A program made the translations under genes and the position numbers. The notes beneath the pieces are model-generated. The model saw only the letters and a program-made list of their open reading frames with translations, had not been told where the DNA came from and did no database searches. A stretch of DNA of 64,000 nucleotides, taken from the NCBI GenBank assembly GCA_947044365.1, contig OX345646.1, positions 2,813,327 through 2,877,326 on the forward strand. The letters run 5' to 3'. The stretch comes from Petrosia ficiformis (Eukaryota; Porifera; Demospongiae; Haplosclerida; Petrosiidae). Positions 1-13,556 of this stretch are shown here, piece after piece (position 1 is the first letter of the stretch; each line of letters starts with the position of its first letter).

Positions 1-3000
1 GAGACTCCATCAGACTTGTGAGGACTCAGGAGACCCATGAGAATCACAGAGTATTATGAGAACGCATGAGACTCATACCGACTGCTGGGGAATCGTGAGA
101 CTCATAGAGACAGCTGGGGACTCATGAGACTCAGTAAGACTACTGTGGACTCATGAGTCTCATGAGAATCATAGAGACTCAGGGGGACTCATGAGATTCA
201 GATAGACTAGTGGAGACTCATGAGATTCAGCGAGACTAATTGAGACTCATGAGACTGAGGTAGTCTAATGGAGACTTAGGGAGACTACTCGGGACTCATG
301 AGAATCAGCGAGAATGATGGAGACTCATGAGATCTTGGGAGACTACTGGGAACTCAAGAGACTAAGCGAGACTAATGGAGACTCATTAGATTCAGGGAGG
401 CTGCTTGGGACTAATGAGACTCATTATACTGAAAAAGATTAAATGGGAATCATGCGAATCAGAGACTCATGAGACTCAGGGAGACTACTGTGGACTCATG
501 AGACATGAGACTCGTACAGACTCATAGGGATTCATGAGACTCAGGGAGACTCCTGGGGACTTATGAGACTCAGAAAGACTACTGTAGACTCATGAGACTC
601 TTGATACTAATAAAGACGGAAGGGGACTCATGAGAGTCCGAAAGAATCATGAGACTCAGACTACTGTAGACTCATGACTCAGAAAGTCTACGGTGGACTC
701 ATGAGACCCATGAGAATCAGAGTGTATCATGAGAACTCATGAGAGTCAGGGAGTCTACTGGAGACTCGTGAGACTCAGCGAGAATAATGGTGACTCGTGA
801 GACTCAGGGAGACTAATAGGGTTTCATGAGACTCAGGCCGAGTGCTGGGGACTCATGAGACTCAGAAAGACTACTGTGGACTCATGAGTCTCTTGAAAAT
901 CATAGACTCATGGGGACTCATGAGACTCATATATACTAATGGAGACTCATCAGACTCATGGAGACTAATGGAGATTCATTAGACTCATGGAAACTACTGG
1001 GGAATCATGAGTCTCCTGAAAATCATATAGACTCATGGAGACTCATGAGACTCAAAGAGACTACTGGAGACTCATGAGACTCAAGTAGACTAAATGAGAC
1101 TCATCAGACTCAGGGAGACTACTTGGGACTCACGAGACGCTTGATACTAATAAAGACTCAAAGGGAATCATGAGACTCATAGAGACTGCAGGGATCTCAT
1201 GAGACTCATAACGACTACAGGGGACTGATGAGACTCTTGACAATCATAGAGAATCAAGGCGACTCATGAGACTCAGCGATACTAATGGAGACTCATGAGA
1301 CTCGTGAGACTCATAGAGACTCATGGGGAATCATGATACTCAGGTAGACTATTGGAGACTCAGGAGATTCAGGGAGGCTGCTTGGGACTCATGAGACTCA
1401 TTATACTGATAAAGATTAAATGGGAATCATGCGACTCAGAGAGACTCATGAGACTCAGGGAGACTACTGGGGACTCAAGAGACTCATCAGACTCGTAGAG
1501 ACTCAGAAACTCATGAGACTCTGGGAGTCTAATGGTGACGCATGAGACTCCGGAAGACTAGTGGGGACTCACGAGACTCATCCTGTGATTAATTAGACTC
1601 AAAGAGACTACTGTAGACTCATGAGACTCCGTGATACTAATGGAGACTCATGAGACTCAGGGAGACTACTGGGGACTCATGAGACTCATCAGACTCGTAG
1701 AGACTCAGAAACTCATGAGACTCTGGGAGTCTAATGGTGACGCATGAGACTCAGGGAGATTATTGGGGAATCACGAGACTCATCCTGTGATTAATGAGAC
1801 TCCGCGATACTAATGGAGACTCGTGAGACTCAGGGAGACTACTTGGGACTCATGAGATTCTTCATACTAATAAAGACTAAGGGAACTCATGAGACTCAGA
1901 GACTCAAAGGGACTCAAGTGACTCAGGGAGACTCCGGAGGACTCATGAGACTCAGAAAGACTACAGTCGACTCATGAGACTCTTGATACTAATAAAGACG
2001 GATGGGGACTCATGAGACTTCGAGAGAATCATTAGACTCAGACTACTGTAGACTCAATACTCAAAGTCTACGGTGGACTCATGAGACCCATGAGAATCAG
2101 AGAGTATCATGAGAACTCATGAGACTCAGGGAGTCTACTGGAGACTCGTGAGACTAAGCGACAATAATGGACACTCGTGAGACTCAGGGAGACTAATAGG
2201 GACTCATGAGACTCAGGCAGACTGCTGGGGTCTCATGAGACTCAGAAAGACTACTGTAGACTCATGTGTCTCCTGAGAATCAGACTCATGGGGACTCATG
2301 AGACTCAGGGAGACTAATGGAGATTCATGAGACTAAGGTAGACTAATGGAGACTCATGACTCAGAAAGTGTACTTGGACTCATGAGAACCCATGAGAATC
2401 AGAGAGTATCATGAGAACTCATGAGACTCAGGGAGTCTACTGGAGACTTATGAGACTCAGAAAGTCTACTGTAGACTCTTGAGACTCAGGGAGACTACTG
2501 GGGAATCATGAGACTCATAGAGACGGCTGGGGACTCATGAGACTGAAAGAGACTACTGGAGACTCATGAGACTCAGGTAGACTAATGGAGACTCATGAGA
2601 CTCAGGGAGACTATTGGAGACTCATGAGATTCAGGGAGGCTGCTTGGGACTAACAAGACTCATTATACTGATACAAATTAAATTGGAATCATGCGAATCA
2701 GAGAGACTCAAGAGACTCGAGGAGACTACTGTGGACTCATTATACTCATGAGACTCGTAGAGACACAGGGACTCATGAAACTCTGGGAGTTTAATGGTGG
2801 CTCATTGGACTCAGGGAGACTAATAGAGACCCAGAAGACTCAGGCAGACTGCTGGGGAATCATGAGACTCATAGAGACTGCGGGAGACTCATGAGACTCA
2901 GAAAGACTACTGTGGACTCAAGAGACTCATGAGAATCATAGACTCATGGGGACTCATGAGTTTCAGATATACTAGTGGAGACTCATGAGACTCAGGGAGA

Positions 3001-6000
3001 GTACTTGGGACTCACGAGACGCTTGATACTAATAAAGTCTCAAGGGGAATCGTGAGACTCGTAGAGAATGCCGGGATCTCATGAGACTCAGAAAGACTAC
3101 TGTGGACTTATGAGACTCTTGACAATCATAGAGACTCAAGGGGACTCATGAGATTCCAGGAGACTATTGGAGACTCATGAGACTCAGGAGACTCATACAG
3201 ACTCCTGGGGTCTAAAGAGACTCAAAAGAATACAGTCTACTCATGAGACTCATGAGAATCATAGAGACTGATGGGGACTCATGAGACTCATGGAGACTGA
3301 TGGAGACTCATGAGACTCAGGGAGACTACTCAGGACTCATGAGACTCTGCGAGACTAATGGAGACTCGTGAGATCAGGGAGACTACTTGGGACTCACGAG
3401 ATGCTGGATACAAATAAAGACTCAAGGGGAATCATGAGACTCATAGAGACAGCAGGGATCTCAAAAGACTCTGAAAGACTACTGTGGACTGATGAGACTC
3501 TTGACAATCGTAGAGACTCAAGGGGACTCAGGAGATTCAAGGAGACTACTGGAGACTCATGAGACTCAGGGAGACTAAAGGAGACTCATGAGATCAGGGA
3601 GACTACTTGAGACTCATGAGACTCAGCGAAACTAATTGAGACTCATGAGACTCAGGTAGACTAATGGAGACTCATGAGACTTGTGGAGACTACTCGGGAC
3701 TCATGAGAATCAGCGAGACTAATGGAGACTCATGCGGATGTGGGAGACGACTGGGGACTCATGAGACTCAGCGAGACTGCTGGGGACTCATGAGACACAG
3801 AAAGACTACTGTGCAATCCTGAGACTCATGAGACTAATGGAGACTCATGCGGATGTGGGAGACGACTGGGGACTCATGAGACTCAGCGAGACTCATGGAG
3901 ACTCATGAGACTTAGGGAGACTACTGGGGACTCATGAGACTCAGAAAGACTGCTGGGGACTCAAAGAGACTGCTTGAGACTCATTAGACTCAGATAGTCT
4001 ACTGCAGACTGATGAGAATCAGTGAGACTAATGGAGACTCAGGAGGGAGACTACTGGGGACTCATGAGACTGAGCCAGACTAATGGAGACTCATGAGATT
4101 CAGGGACGCTTGTTGGGACTCATGAGACTCATTATCCTGATAAAGATTAAATGGGAATCATGCGACTCAGAGAAATTCATGAGACTCAGGGAGACTACTG
4201 TGGACTCATGAGACTCATCAGACTCGTAGAGACTCATAGGGACTCATGAGACTCTGGGAGTCTAATGGTGACACATGAGACTCAGGGAGACTAGTGGGGA
4301 CTCACGAGACTCGTAGAGACTCCTGGGGACTAATGAGACTCAAAGAGACTACTGTGGACTCATGAGACTCAGGTAGACTAATGGAGACTCATGAGGCTGA
4401 GGGAGACTACTGGGGACTCAGGAGACTCAGCGAGACTTATGGAGACTCATGAGATTCTGGGAGGCTGCTTGGGACTCAGGAGACTCATTATACTGATAAA
4501 GATTAAATGGGAATCATGCGACTAAGAGAGACTCATGAGACTCAGGAAGACTAATTTGGACTCATGAGGCTCATGAGACCCGTACAGACTCATAGGGACT
4601 CATGAGACTCAGAGAGACTAATGGAAACTCATGAGACTCTGGGAGACTACTGGGGACTCATGATACTCATAGAGACTTCTGGGGACTCATGAGTCTCACA
4701 TATACTAGTGGAGACTCACGAGACTCAGGGAGTCTAATTAGAGACTACTGGGGACTAATGAGACTCACAGAGACTGCTAGAGACTCATGAGACTCAGTAA
4801 GACTACTGTGCAATCCTGTGACTCATGAGAATCATATAGTCTCATGGGGACTCATGAGACTCAGGGAGACTAATAGAGTCTCATGAGACTCAGGCAGACT
4901 GCTGGGGAATCATGAGATTCATAGAGACTGCTGGAGACTCATAAGACTCAGAAAGATTACTGCAGACTCATGAGAATCAGCGAGACTAATGGAGACTCAG
5001 GAGGCTGAGGGAGACTACAGGGTACTCGTTATACTCATGAGACTCGTAGAGACACAGGGACTCATGAAACTCTGGGAGTTTAATGGTGGCTCATTGGACT
5101 CAGGGAGACTAATAGAGACTCAGGAGACTCAGGCAGACTGCTGGGGAATCATGAGACTCATAGAGACTGCGGGAGACTCATGAGACTCATGAGAATGATA
5201 GAGACTCATGGGGACTCATGAGTTTCAGATATATTAGTGGAGACTCATGAGACTCAGGGAGAGTACTTGGGACTCACGAGACGCTTGATACTAATAAAGT
5301 CTCAAGGGGAATCGTGAGACTCGTAGAGAATGCCGGGATCTCATGAGACTCAGAAAGACTACTGTGGACTGATGAGACTCTTGACAATCATAGAGACTCA
5401 AGGGGACTCATGAGATTCCAGGAGACTATTGGAGACTCATGAGACTCAGGAGACTCATACAGACTCCTGGGGTCTAAAGAGACTCAAAAGAATACAGTCT
5501 ACTCATGAGACTCATGAGAATCATAGAGACTGATGGGGACTCATGAGACTCATGGAGACTGATGGAGACTCATGAGACTCAGGGAGAGTAGTGTGGACTC
5601 AGGAGACTCATACAGACTAATGGGGTCTAATGAGACTCAAAGAGACTACTGGAGACTCATGAGACTCAGATATACTAGTGGAGACTCATGAGACTCAGGG
5701 AGACTACTTGGGACTCACGAGACGCTTGATACTAATAAAGTCTCAAGGGGAATCGTGAGACTCGTAGAGAATGCAGGGATCTCATGAGACTCAGAAAGAC
5801 TACTGTGGACTGATGAGACTCTTGTCAATCATAGAGACTACTCAGGACTCATGAGACTCTGCGAGACTAATGGAGACTCGTGAGATCAGGTATACTACTT
5901 GGGACTCACGAGATGCTTGATACAAATAAAGACTCAAGGGGAATCATGAGACTCATAGAGACAGCAGGGATCTCAAAAGACTCTGAAAGACTACTGTGGA

Positions 6001-9000
6001 CTGATGAGACTCTTAACAATCGTTGAGACTCAAGGGGACTCATGAGATTCAAGGAGACTACTGGAGACTCATGAGACTCAGGGAGACTAAAGGAGACTCA
6101 TGAGATCCGGTAGACTACTTGGGGCTCATGAGAATCTTGATACTAATAAAGACTAAAAGGGACTCATGAGACTCAGAAAGACTACTGTGGACTCATGAGA
6201 CTCATGAGAATCATAGAGACTCATAGGGACTCATGAGTTTCAGATATATTAGTGGAGACTCATGAGACTCAGGGAGAGTACTTGGGAATCACGAGACGCT
6301 TGATACTAATAAAGTCTCAAGGGGAATCGTGAGACTCGTAGAGAATGCAGGGATCTCATGAGACTCAGAAAGACTACTGTGGACTGATGAGACTCTTGTC
6401 AATCATAGTGACTACTCAGGACTCATGAGACTCAGCGAAACTAATTGAGACTCATGAGACTCAGGTAGACTAATGGAGACTCATGAGACTTGTGGAGACT
6501 ACTTGGGACTCATGAGAATCAGCGAGACTAATGGAGACTCATGAGGCTGTGGGAGACTACTGGGGACTCATGAGACTCAGCGAGACTGCTGGGGACTCAT
6601 GAGACACAGAAAGACTACTGTGCAATCCTGAGACTCATGAGTATCATATGGACTCATGGAGACTCATGAGACTCAGAGAGACTGCTGGGGACTCAAAGAG
6701 ACTGCTTGAGACTCATTAGACTCAGATAGTCTACTGCAGACTGATGAGAATCAGTGAGACTAATGGAGACTCAGGAGGGAGACTACTGGGGACTCATGAG
6801 ACTGAGCCAGACTAATGGAGACTCATGAGATTCAGGGACGCTTGTTGGGACTCATGAGACTCATTATCCTGATAAAGATTAAATGGGAATCATGCGACTC
6901 AGAGAAATTCATGAGACTCAGGGAGACTACTGTGGACTCATGAGACTCATCAGACTCGTAGAGACTCATAGGGACTCATGAGACTCTGGGAGTCTAATGG
7001 TGACACATGAGACTCAGGGAGACTAGTGGGGACTCACGAGACTCGTAGAGACTCCTGGGGACTAATGAGACTCAAAGAGACTACTGTGGACTCATGAGAC
7101 TCAGGTAGACTAATGGAGACTCATGAGGCTGAGGGAGACTACTGGGGACTCAGGATACTCAGCGAGACTTATGGAGACTCATGAGATTCAGGGAGGCTGC
7201 TTGGGACTCAGGAAACTCATTATACTGATAATGATTAAATGGGAATCATGCGACTAAGAGAGACTCATGAGACTCAGGGAGACTACTGTGGACTCATGAG
7301 GCTCATGAGACTCGTACAGACTCATAGGGACTCATGAGACTCAGAGAGACTAATGGAAACTCATGAGACTCTGGGAGACTACTGGGGACTCATGATACTC
7401 ATAGAGACTTCTGGGGACTCATGAGTCTCACATATACTAGTGTAAACTCATGAGACTCAGGGAGTCTAATTAGAGACTACTGGGGACTAATGAGACTCAC
7501 AGAGACTGCTAGGGACTCATGAGACTCAGTAAGACTACTGTGCAATCCTGAGACTCATGAGAATCATATAGTCTCATGGAGACTCATGAGACTCAGGGAG
7601 ACTAATAGAGACTCATGTGACTCAGAGAGACTGCTGGGGAATCATGAGACTCAAAGAGGCTGCTTGAGACTCATAAGACTCAGATAGTCTACTGCAGACT
7701 CATGAGAATCAGCGAGACTAATGGAGACTCAGGAGGCAGACTCCTGGGGACTAATGAGACTCAAAGAGGCTACTGTAGACTCATGAGACTCAGGTAGACT
7801 AATGGAGACTCATGAGACTCAGGGAGACTAATGGAAACTCATGAGATTCAGGGACGCTTGTTGTGACTCATGAGACTCATACTGATAAAAATTAAATTGG
7901 AATCATGCGAATAGAAGAGACTCAAGAGACTCAGGGAGACTACTGTGGACTCATTATATTCATGAGACTCTTAGAGACTCAGGGACTCATGAAATTCTGA
8001 GAGTCTAATGGTGGCTCTTTGGACTCAGGGAGATTAATAGAGACTCATGAGACTCAGGGAGACAGCTGGGGAATTATGAGACCCATGAGAATCATAGAGA
8101 CTCATGCGGACTCATGAGATTCAGATATTCTAGTGGAGACTCATGAGACACAGGGAGACTAATTCAGAATCATGAGACTCAGATAGACTACCGGGGACTC
8201 ATGAGACTCATAGCGATTGCTGGGGACTAATGAGACTCAAAGAAACTACTGTGCACTTATGAGAATCATGAGGATCATAGACACTCTTGGGGACTCGTGA
8301 GACTCAGGGAGACTACTGGGGACTCATGAGCCTCATAGACTCTATTGGGGACTCATGAGACTCAGAAAGACTACTGTAGACTCATGAGACTCTTGATGCT
8401 AATAAAGACGGAAGGGGACTCATGAGAGTCCGAGAGAATCATGAGACTCAGACTACTGTAGACTCATGACTCAGAAAGTCTACGGTGGACTCATGAGACC
8501 CATGAGAATCAGAGTGTATCATGTGAACTCATGAGAGTCAGGGAGTCTACTGGAGACTCGTGAGACTCAGGGAGACTAATAGGGATTCATGAGACTAAGG
8601 CCGAATGCTGGGGACTCATGAGACCCAGAAAGACTACTGTGGACTCATGAGTCTCCTGAAACTCATAGAGACTCATGGGGACTCATGAGACTCATATATA
8701 CAAATGGAGACTCATCAGACTCTTGGAGACTAATGGAGATTCATTAGACTCATGGAAACTACTGGGGACTCATGAGTCTCCTGAAAATCATATAGACTCA
8801 TGGGGACTCACGAGACTCAAAGAGACTACTGGAGACTCATTAGACTCAAGTAGACTAAATGAGACTCATGAGACTCAGGGAGACTACTTGGGACTCACGA
8901 GACGCTTGATACTAATAAAGACTCAAGGGGAATCATGAGACTCATAGAGACTGCAGGGATCTCATGAGACTCATAAAGACTACAGCGGACTGATGAGACT

Positions 9001-12000
9001 CTTGACAATCATAAAGAATCAAGGCGACTCATGAGACTCAGTGATAATAATGGAGACTCATGAGACTCGTGAGACTCATAGAGACTCATGTGGAATGATG
9101 ATACTCAGGGAGACTATTGGAGACTCAGGAGATTCAGGGAGGCTGCTTGGGACTCATGAGACTCATTATACTGATAAAGATTAAATGGGAATCATGCGAC
9201 TCAGAGAGACTCATGAGACTCAGGGAGACTACTGGGGACTCATGAGACTCATCAGACTCGTAGAGACTCAGAAACTCATGAGACTCTCGGAGTCTAATGG
9301 TGACGCATGAGACTCAGGGAGACTAGTGGGGACTCACGAGACTCATCCTGTGATTAATGAGACTCCGCGATACTAATGGAGACTCGTGAGACTCAGGGAG
9401 ACTACTTGGGAATCATGAGATTCTTCATACTAATAAAGACTAAGGGAACTCAAGAGACTCAGAGACTCAAAGGGACTCAAGGGACTCAGGGAGACTCCGG
9501 GGGACTCATGAGACTCAGAAAGACTACAGTTGACTCATGAGACTCTTGATACTAATAAAGACGGATGGGGACTCATGAGAATTCGAGAGAATCATTAGAC
9601 TCAGACTACTGTAGACTCAAGACTCAAAGTCTACGGTGGACTCATGAGACCCATGAGAATCAGAGAGTATCATGAGAACTCATGAGACTCAGGGAGTCTA
9701 CTGGAAACTTATGAGACTCAGAAAGTCTAATGTAGACTCTTGAGACTCAGGGAGACTACTGGGGTATCATGAGACTCATAGAGACGGCTGGGGACTCATG
9801 AGACTGAAAGAGACTACTGGAAACTCATGAGATTCAGGTAGACTAATGGAGACTCATGAGACTCAGGTAGACTAATGGAGACTCATGAGACTCAGGGAGA
9901 CTATTGGAGACTCATGAGATTCAGGGAGACTGCTTGGGACTAACAAGACTCATTATACTGATACAAATTAAATTGGAATCATGCAAATCAGAGAGACTCA
10001 TGAGACTCAGGGAGACTACTGGGGACTCATGAGACTCATCAGACTCGTAGAGACACAGGGACTCATGAAACTCTGGGAGTTTAATGGTGGCTCATTGGAC
10101 TCAGGGAGACTAATAGAGACTCAGGCAGACTGCTGGGGAATCATGAGACTCATAGAGACTGCGGGAGACTCATGAGACTCAGAAAGACTACTGTGGACTC
10201 GTGAGACTCATGAGAATTATAGAGACTCATAGGGACTCATGAGTTTCAGATATACTAGTGGAGACTCATGAGACTTGTGGAAACTACTCGGGACTCATGA
10301 GAATCAGCGAGACTAATGGAGACTCATGAGGCTGTGGGAGACTACTGGGGACTCATGAGACACAGAAAGACTACTGTGCAATCCTGAGACTGATGAGTAT
10401 CATATGGACTCATGGAGACTCATGAGACTTAGGGAGACTACTGGGGACTCATGAGACTCAGAGAGACTGCTGGGGACTCAAAGAGACTGCTTGAGACTCA
10501 TTAGACTCAGATAGTCTACTGCAGACTGATGAGAATCAGTGAGACTAATGGAGACTCAGGAGGGAGACTACTGGGGACTCATGAGACTGAGCCAGACTAA
10601 TGGAGACTCATGAGATTCAGGGACGCTTGTTGGGACTCATGAGACTCAGGGAGACTACTGTGGACTCATGAGACTCATCAGACTCGTAGAGACTCATAGG
10701 GACTCATGAGACTCTGGGAGTCTAATGGTGACACATGAGACTCAGGGAGACTAGTGGGGACTCACGAGACTCGTAGAGACTCCTGGGGACTAATGAGACT
10801 CAAAGAGACTACTGTGGACTCATGAGACTCAGGTAGACTAATGGAGACTCATGAGGCTGAGGGAGACTACTGGGGACTCAGGAGACTCAGGGAAACTAAT
10901 TGAGACTCATGAGACTCAGGGAGACTACTGGGGTCTCATGAGACTCATAGAGACTGCTGGGGACTAATGAGACTCAAAGAGACTTCTTGAGACTCATAAG
11001 ACTCAGATAGTCTACTGCAGACTCATGAGAATCAGCGAGACTAATGGAGACTCAGGAGGCAGACTCCTGGGGACTAATGAGACTCAAAGAGGCTACTGTA
11101 GACTCATGAGACTCAGGTAGACTAATCGAGACTCATTAGACTCAGGGAGACTAATGGAAACTCATGAGATTCAGGGACGCTTGTTGTGACTCATGAGACT
11201 CATACTGATAAAAATTAAATTGGAATCATGCGAATAAGAGAGACTCAAGAGACTCAGGGAGACTACAGTGGACTCATTATATTCATGAGACTCTTAGAGA
11301 CTCATAGGGACTCATGAAACTCTGAGAGTCTAATGGTGGCTCTTTGGACTCAAGGAGACTAATAGAGACTCATGAGACTCAGGGAGACTGCTGGGGAATC
11401 ATGAGACCCATGAGAATCATAGAGACTCATGCGGACTCATGAGATTCAGATATAGTAGTGGAGACTCATGAGACACAGGGAGACTAATTCAGAATCATGA
11501 GACTCAGATAGACTACAGGGACTCATGAGACTCGCACCGATTGCTGGGGACTAATGAGACTCAAAGAAACTACTGTGCACTTATGAGAATCATGAGGATC
11601 ATAGACACTCTTGGGGACTCGTGAGACTCAGGGAGACTACTGGGGACTCATGAGACTCAGATATACTAGTGGAGACTCATGAGACTCAGCGAAACTAATT
11701 GAGACTCATGAGACTCATGTAGACTAATGGAGAGTCATGACACTTGTGGAGACTACTCGGACGAATCATGAGGATCATAGACACTCTTGGGGACTCATGA
11801 GGCTGAGGGAGACTACTGGGGACTCATGAGACTCAGAGAGACTCAAAGGGACTCAAGGGACTCAGGGAGACTCCTGGGGACTTATGAGACTCAGAAAGAC
11901 TACTGTAGACTCATGAGACTCTTGATACTAATAAAGACGGAAGGGGACTCATGAGAGTCCGAAAGAATCATGAGACTCAGACTACTGTAGACTCATGACT

Positions 12001-13544
12001 CAGAAAGTCTACGGTGGACTCATGAGACCCATGAGAATCAGAGTGTATCATGAGAACTCATGAGAGTCAGGGAGTCTAATTGAGACTCGTGAGACTCAGC
12101 GAGAATAATGGTGACTCGTGAGACTCAGGGAGACTAATAGGGATTCATGAGACTAAGGCCGAATGCTGGGGACTCATGAGACTCAGAAAGACTACTGTGG
12201 ACTCATGAGTCTCCTGAAAATCATAGACTCATGGGGACTCATGAGACTCATATATACTAATGGAGACTCATCAGACTCATGGAGACTAATGGAGATTCAT
12301 TAGAGTCATGGAAACTACTGGGGACTCATGAGTCTCCTGAAAATCATATAGGCTGATGGGGACTCATGAGACTCATTATACTGATAAAGATTAAATGGAA
12401 ATCATGCGACTCAAAGAGACTCATGAGACTCAGGGAGACTACTGGGACTCATGAGACTCATCAAACTCGTAGAGACTCAGAAACTCATGAGACTCTGGGA
12501 GTGTAATGGTGACACATGAGACTCAGGGAGACTAGTGGGGACTCACGAGACTCATCCTGTGATTAATGAGACTCCGCGATACTAATGGAGACTCGTGAGA
12601 CTCAGGGAGACTCATGAGATTCCAGGAGACTATTGGAGACTCATGAGACTCAGGAGACTCATACAGACTCCTGGGGTCTAAAGAGACTCAAAAAAATACA
12701 GTCTACTCATGAGACTCATGAGAATCATAGAGACCGCTGGGGACTCATGAGACTCATGGAGACTGATGGAGACTCATGAGACTCAGGGAGAGTAGTGTGG
12801 ACTCAGGAGACTCATACAGACTAATGGGGTTTAATGAGACTCAAAGAGACTACTGGAGACTCATGAGACTCAGGAGACTCATACAGACTCCTGGGGTCTA
12901 AAGAGACTCAAAAGAATACAGTCTACTCATGAGACTCATGAGAATCATAGAGACTGATGGGGACTCATGAGACTCATGGAGACTGATGGAGACTCATGAG
13001 ACTCAGGGAGACTACTCAGGACTCATGAGACTCTGCGAGACTAATGGAGACTCGTGAGATCAGGGAGACTACTTGGGACTCACGAGACGCTTGATACTAA
13101 TAAAGTCTCAAGGGGAATCGTGAGACTCGTAGAGAATGCAGGGATCTCTTGAGACTCAGAAAGACTACTGTGGACTGATGAGACTCTTGTCAATCATAGA
13201 GACTCAAGGGGACTCATGAGATTCCAGGAGACTATTGAAGACTCATGAGACTCAGGTAGACTAATGGAGACTCATGAGACTCAGGCCGACTGCTGGGGAA
13301 TCATGAAACTCAGAGACAGCTGGGGACTCATGAGACTCAGAAAGACTACTGTGCAATCCTGAGATTCATTAGACTCATGGGGACTCATGACACTCAGGGA
13401 GCATAATTGACACTCAAGAGACTCAGGGAGACTACTGGGGACTGATGAGACTCATAGAGACAGCTGGGGACACATGAGAATCAATGAGTCTACAGTGGAC
13501 TTATGAGACTCATGAGAATCATAGACTCATGGGGACTCATGAGA
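1..13544 (+). repeat. Satellite family A, forward block 1
   Basis: This block is a degenerate tandem array with a unit of about 30 bp made of three related 10-bp steps, roughly GACTCATGAG, ACTCAGGGAG and ACTACTGGGG. The ACT triplet recurs about every 10 bases and CTCATGAG, a perfect 8-bp palindrome, occurs in most units. Units vary in length and are interrupted by 20-base and 10-base steps, so the period is not rigid. A distinctive AT-richer variant (TTGATACTAATAAAGAC) recurs, for example near 603, 1,146, 1,985, 3,024 and 5,287. The purine-rich strand is the plus strand. No gene is visible. The short open frames present translate the repeat itself, with motifs such as GDYWGLMRL or ETTGDS. Array membership is seen directly; any centromeric or heterochromatic role would be inference. 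Confidence 0.95.
600..12370 (+). repeat. Higher-order duplications inside forward block 1
   Basis: Segments longer than the monomer recur with shared private variants. AAGACGGAAGG followed by the same variant string starts at 613, 8,405 and 11,934, giving offsets of 7,792 and 3,529. GTAGAGACACAGGG occurs at 2,757, 5,046 and 10,047, offsets 2,289 and 5,001. CAGGGACGCTTGTTG occurs near 4,101, 6,833 and 10,618, offsets 2,732 and 3,785. The offsets differ between markers, so several overlapping duplications of different sizes are present rather than one regular higher-order unit. Confidence 0.8.
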
Positions 13545-13556
13545 CTCATGAGTCCC
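13532..13556. repeat. 25-bp palindrome at the first strand switch
   Basis: The 12-base arms GGGACTCATGAG and CTCATGAGTCCC are exact reverse complements around a single central A at 13,544. To the left the array reads in the forward sense; immediately to the right it reads as the reverse complement. The palindrome is therefore the inversion breakpoint itself. Confidence 0.9.

Noticed and set aside
8675..8938. 87-codon frame in family A, and all other frames reading ETHETQGDYWGL or similar on either strand before 45.5 kb
   Set aside because: They arise from the 30-bp period being divisible by three. They end at random substitutions and none is unusually long.
1..13544. Telomeric repeat array
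   Set aside because: The unit is 30 bp and degenerate and lacks TTAGGG-like words in tandem.
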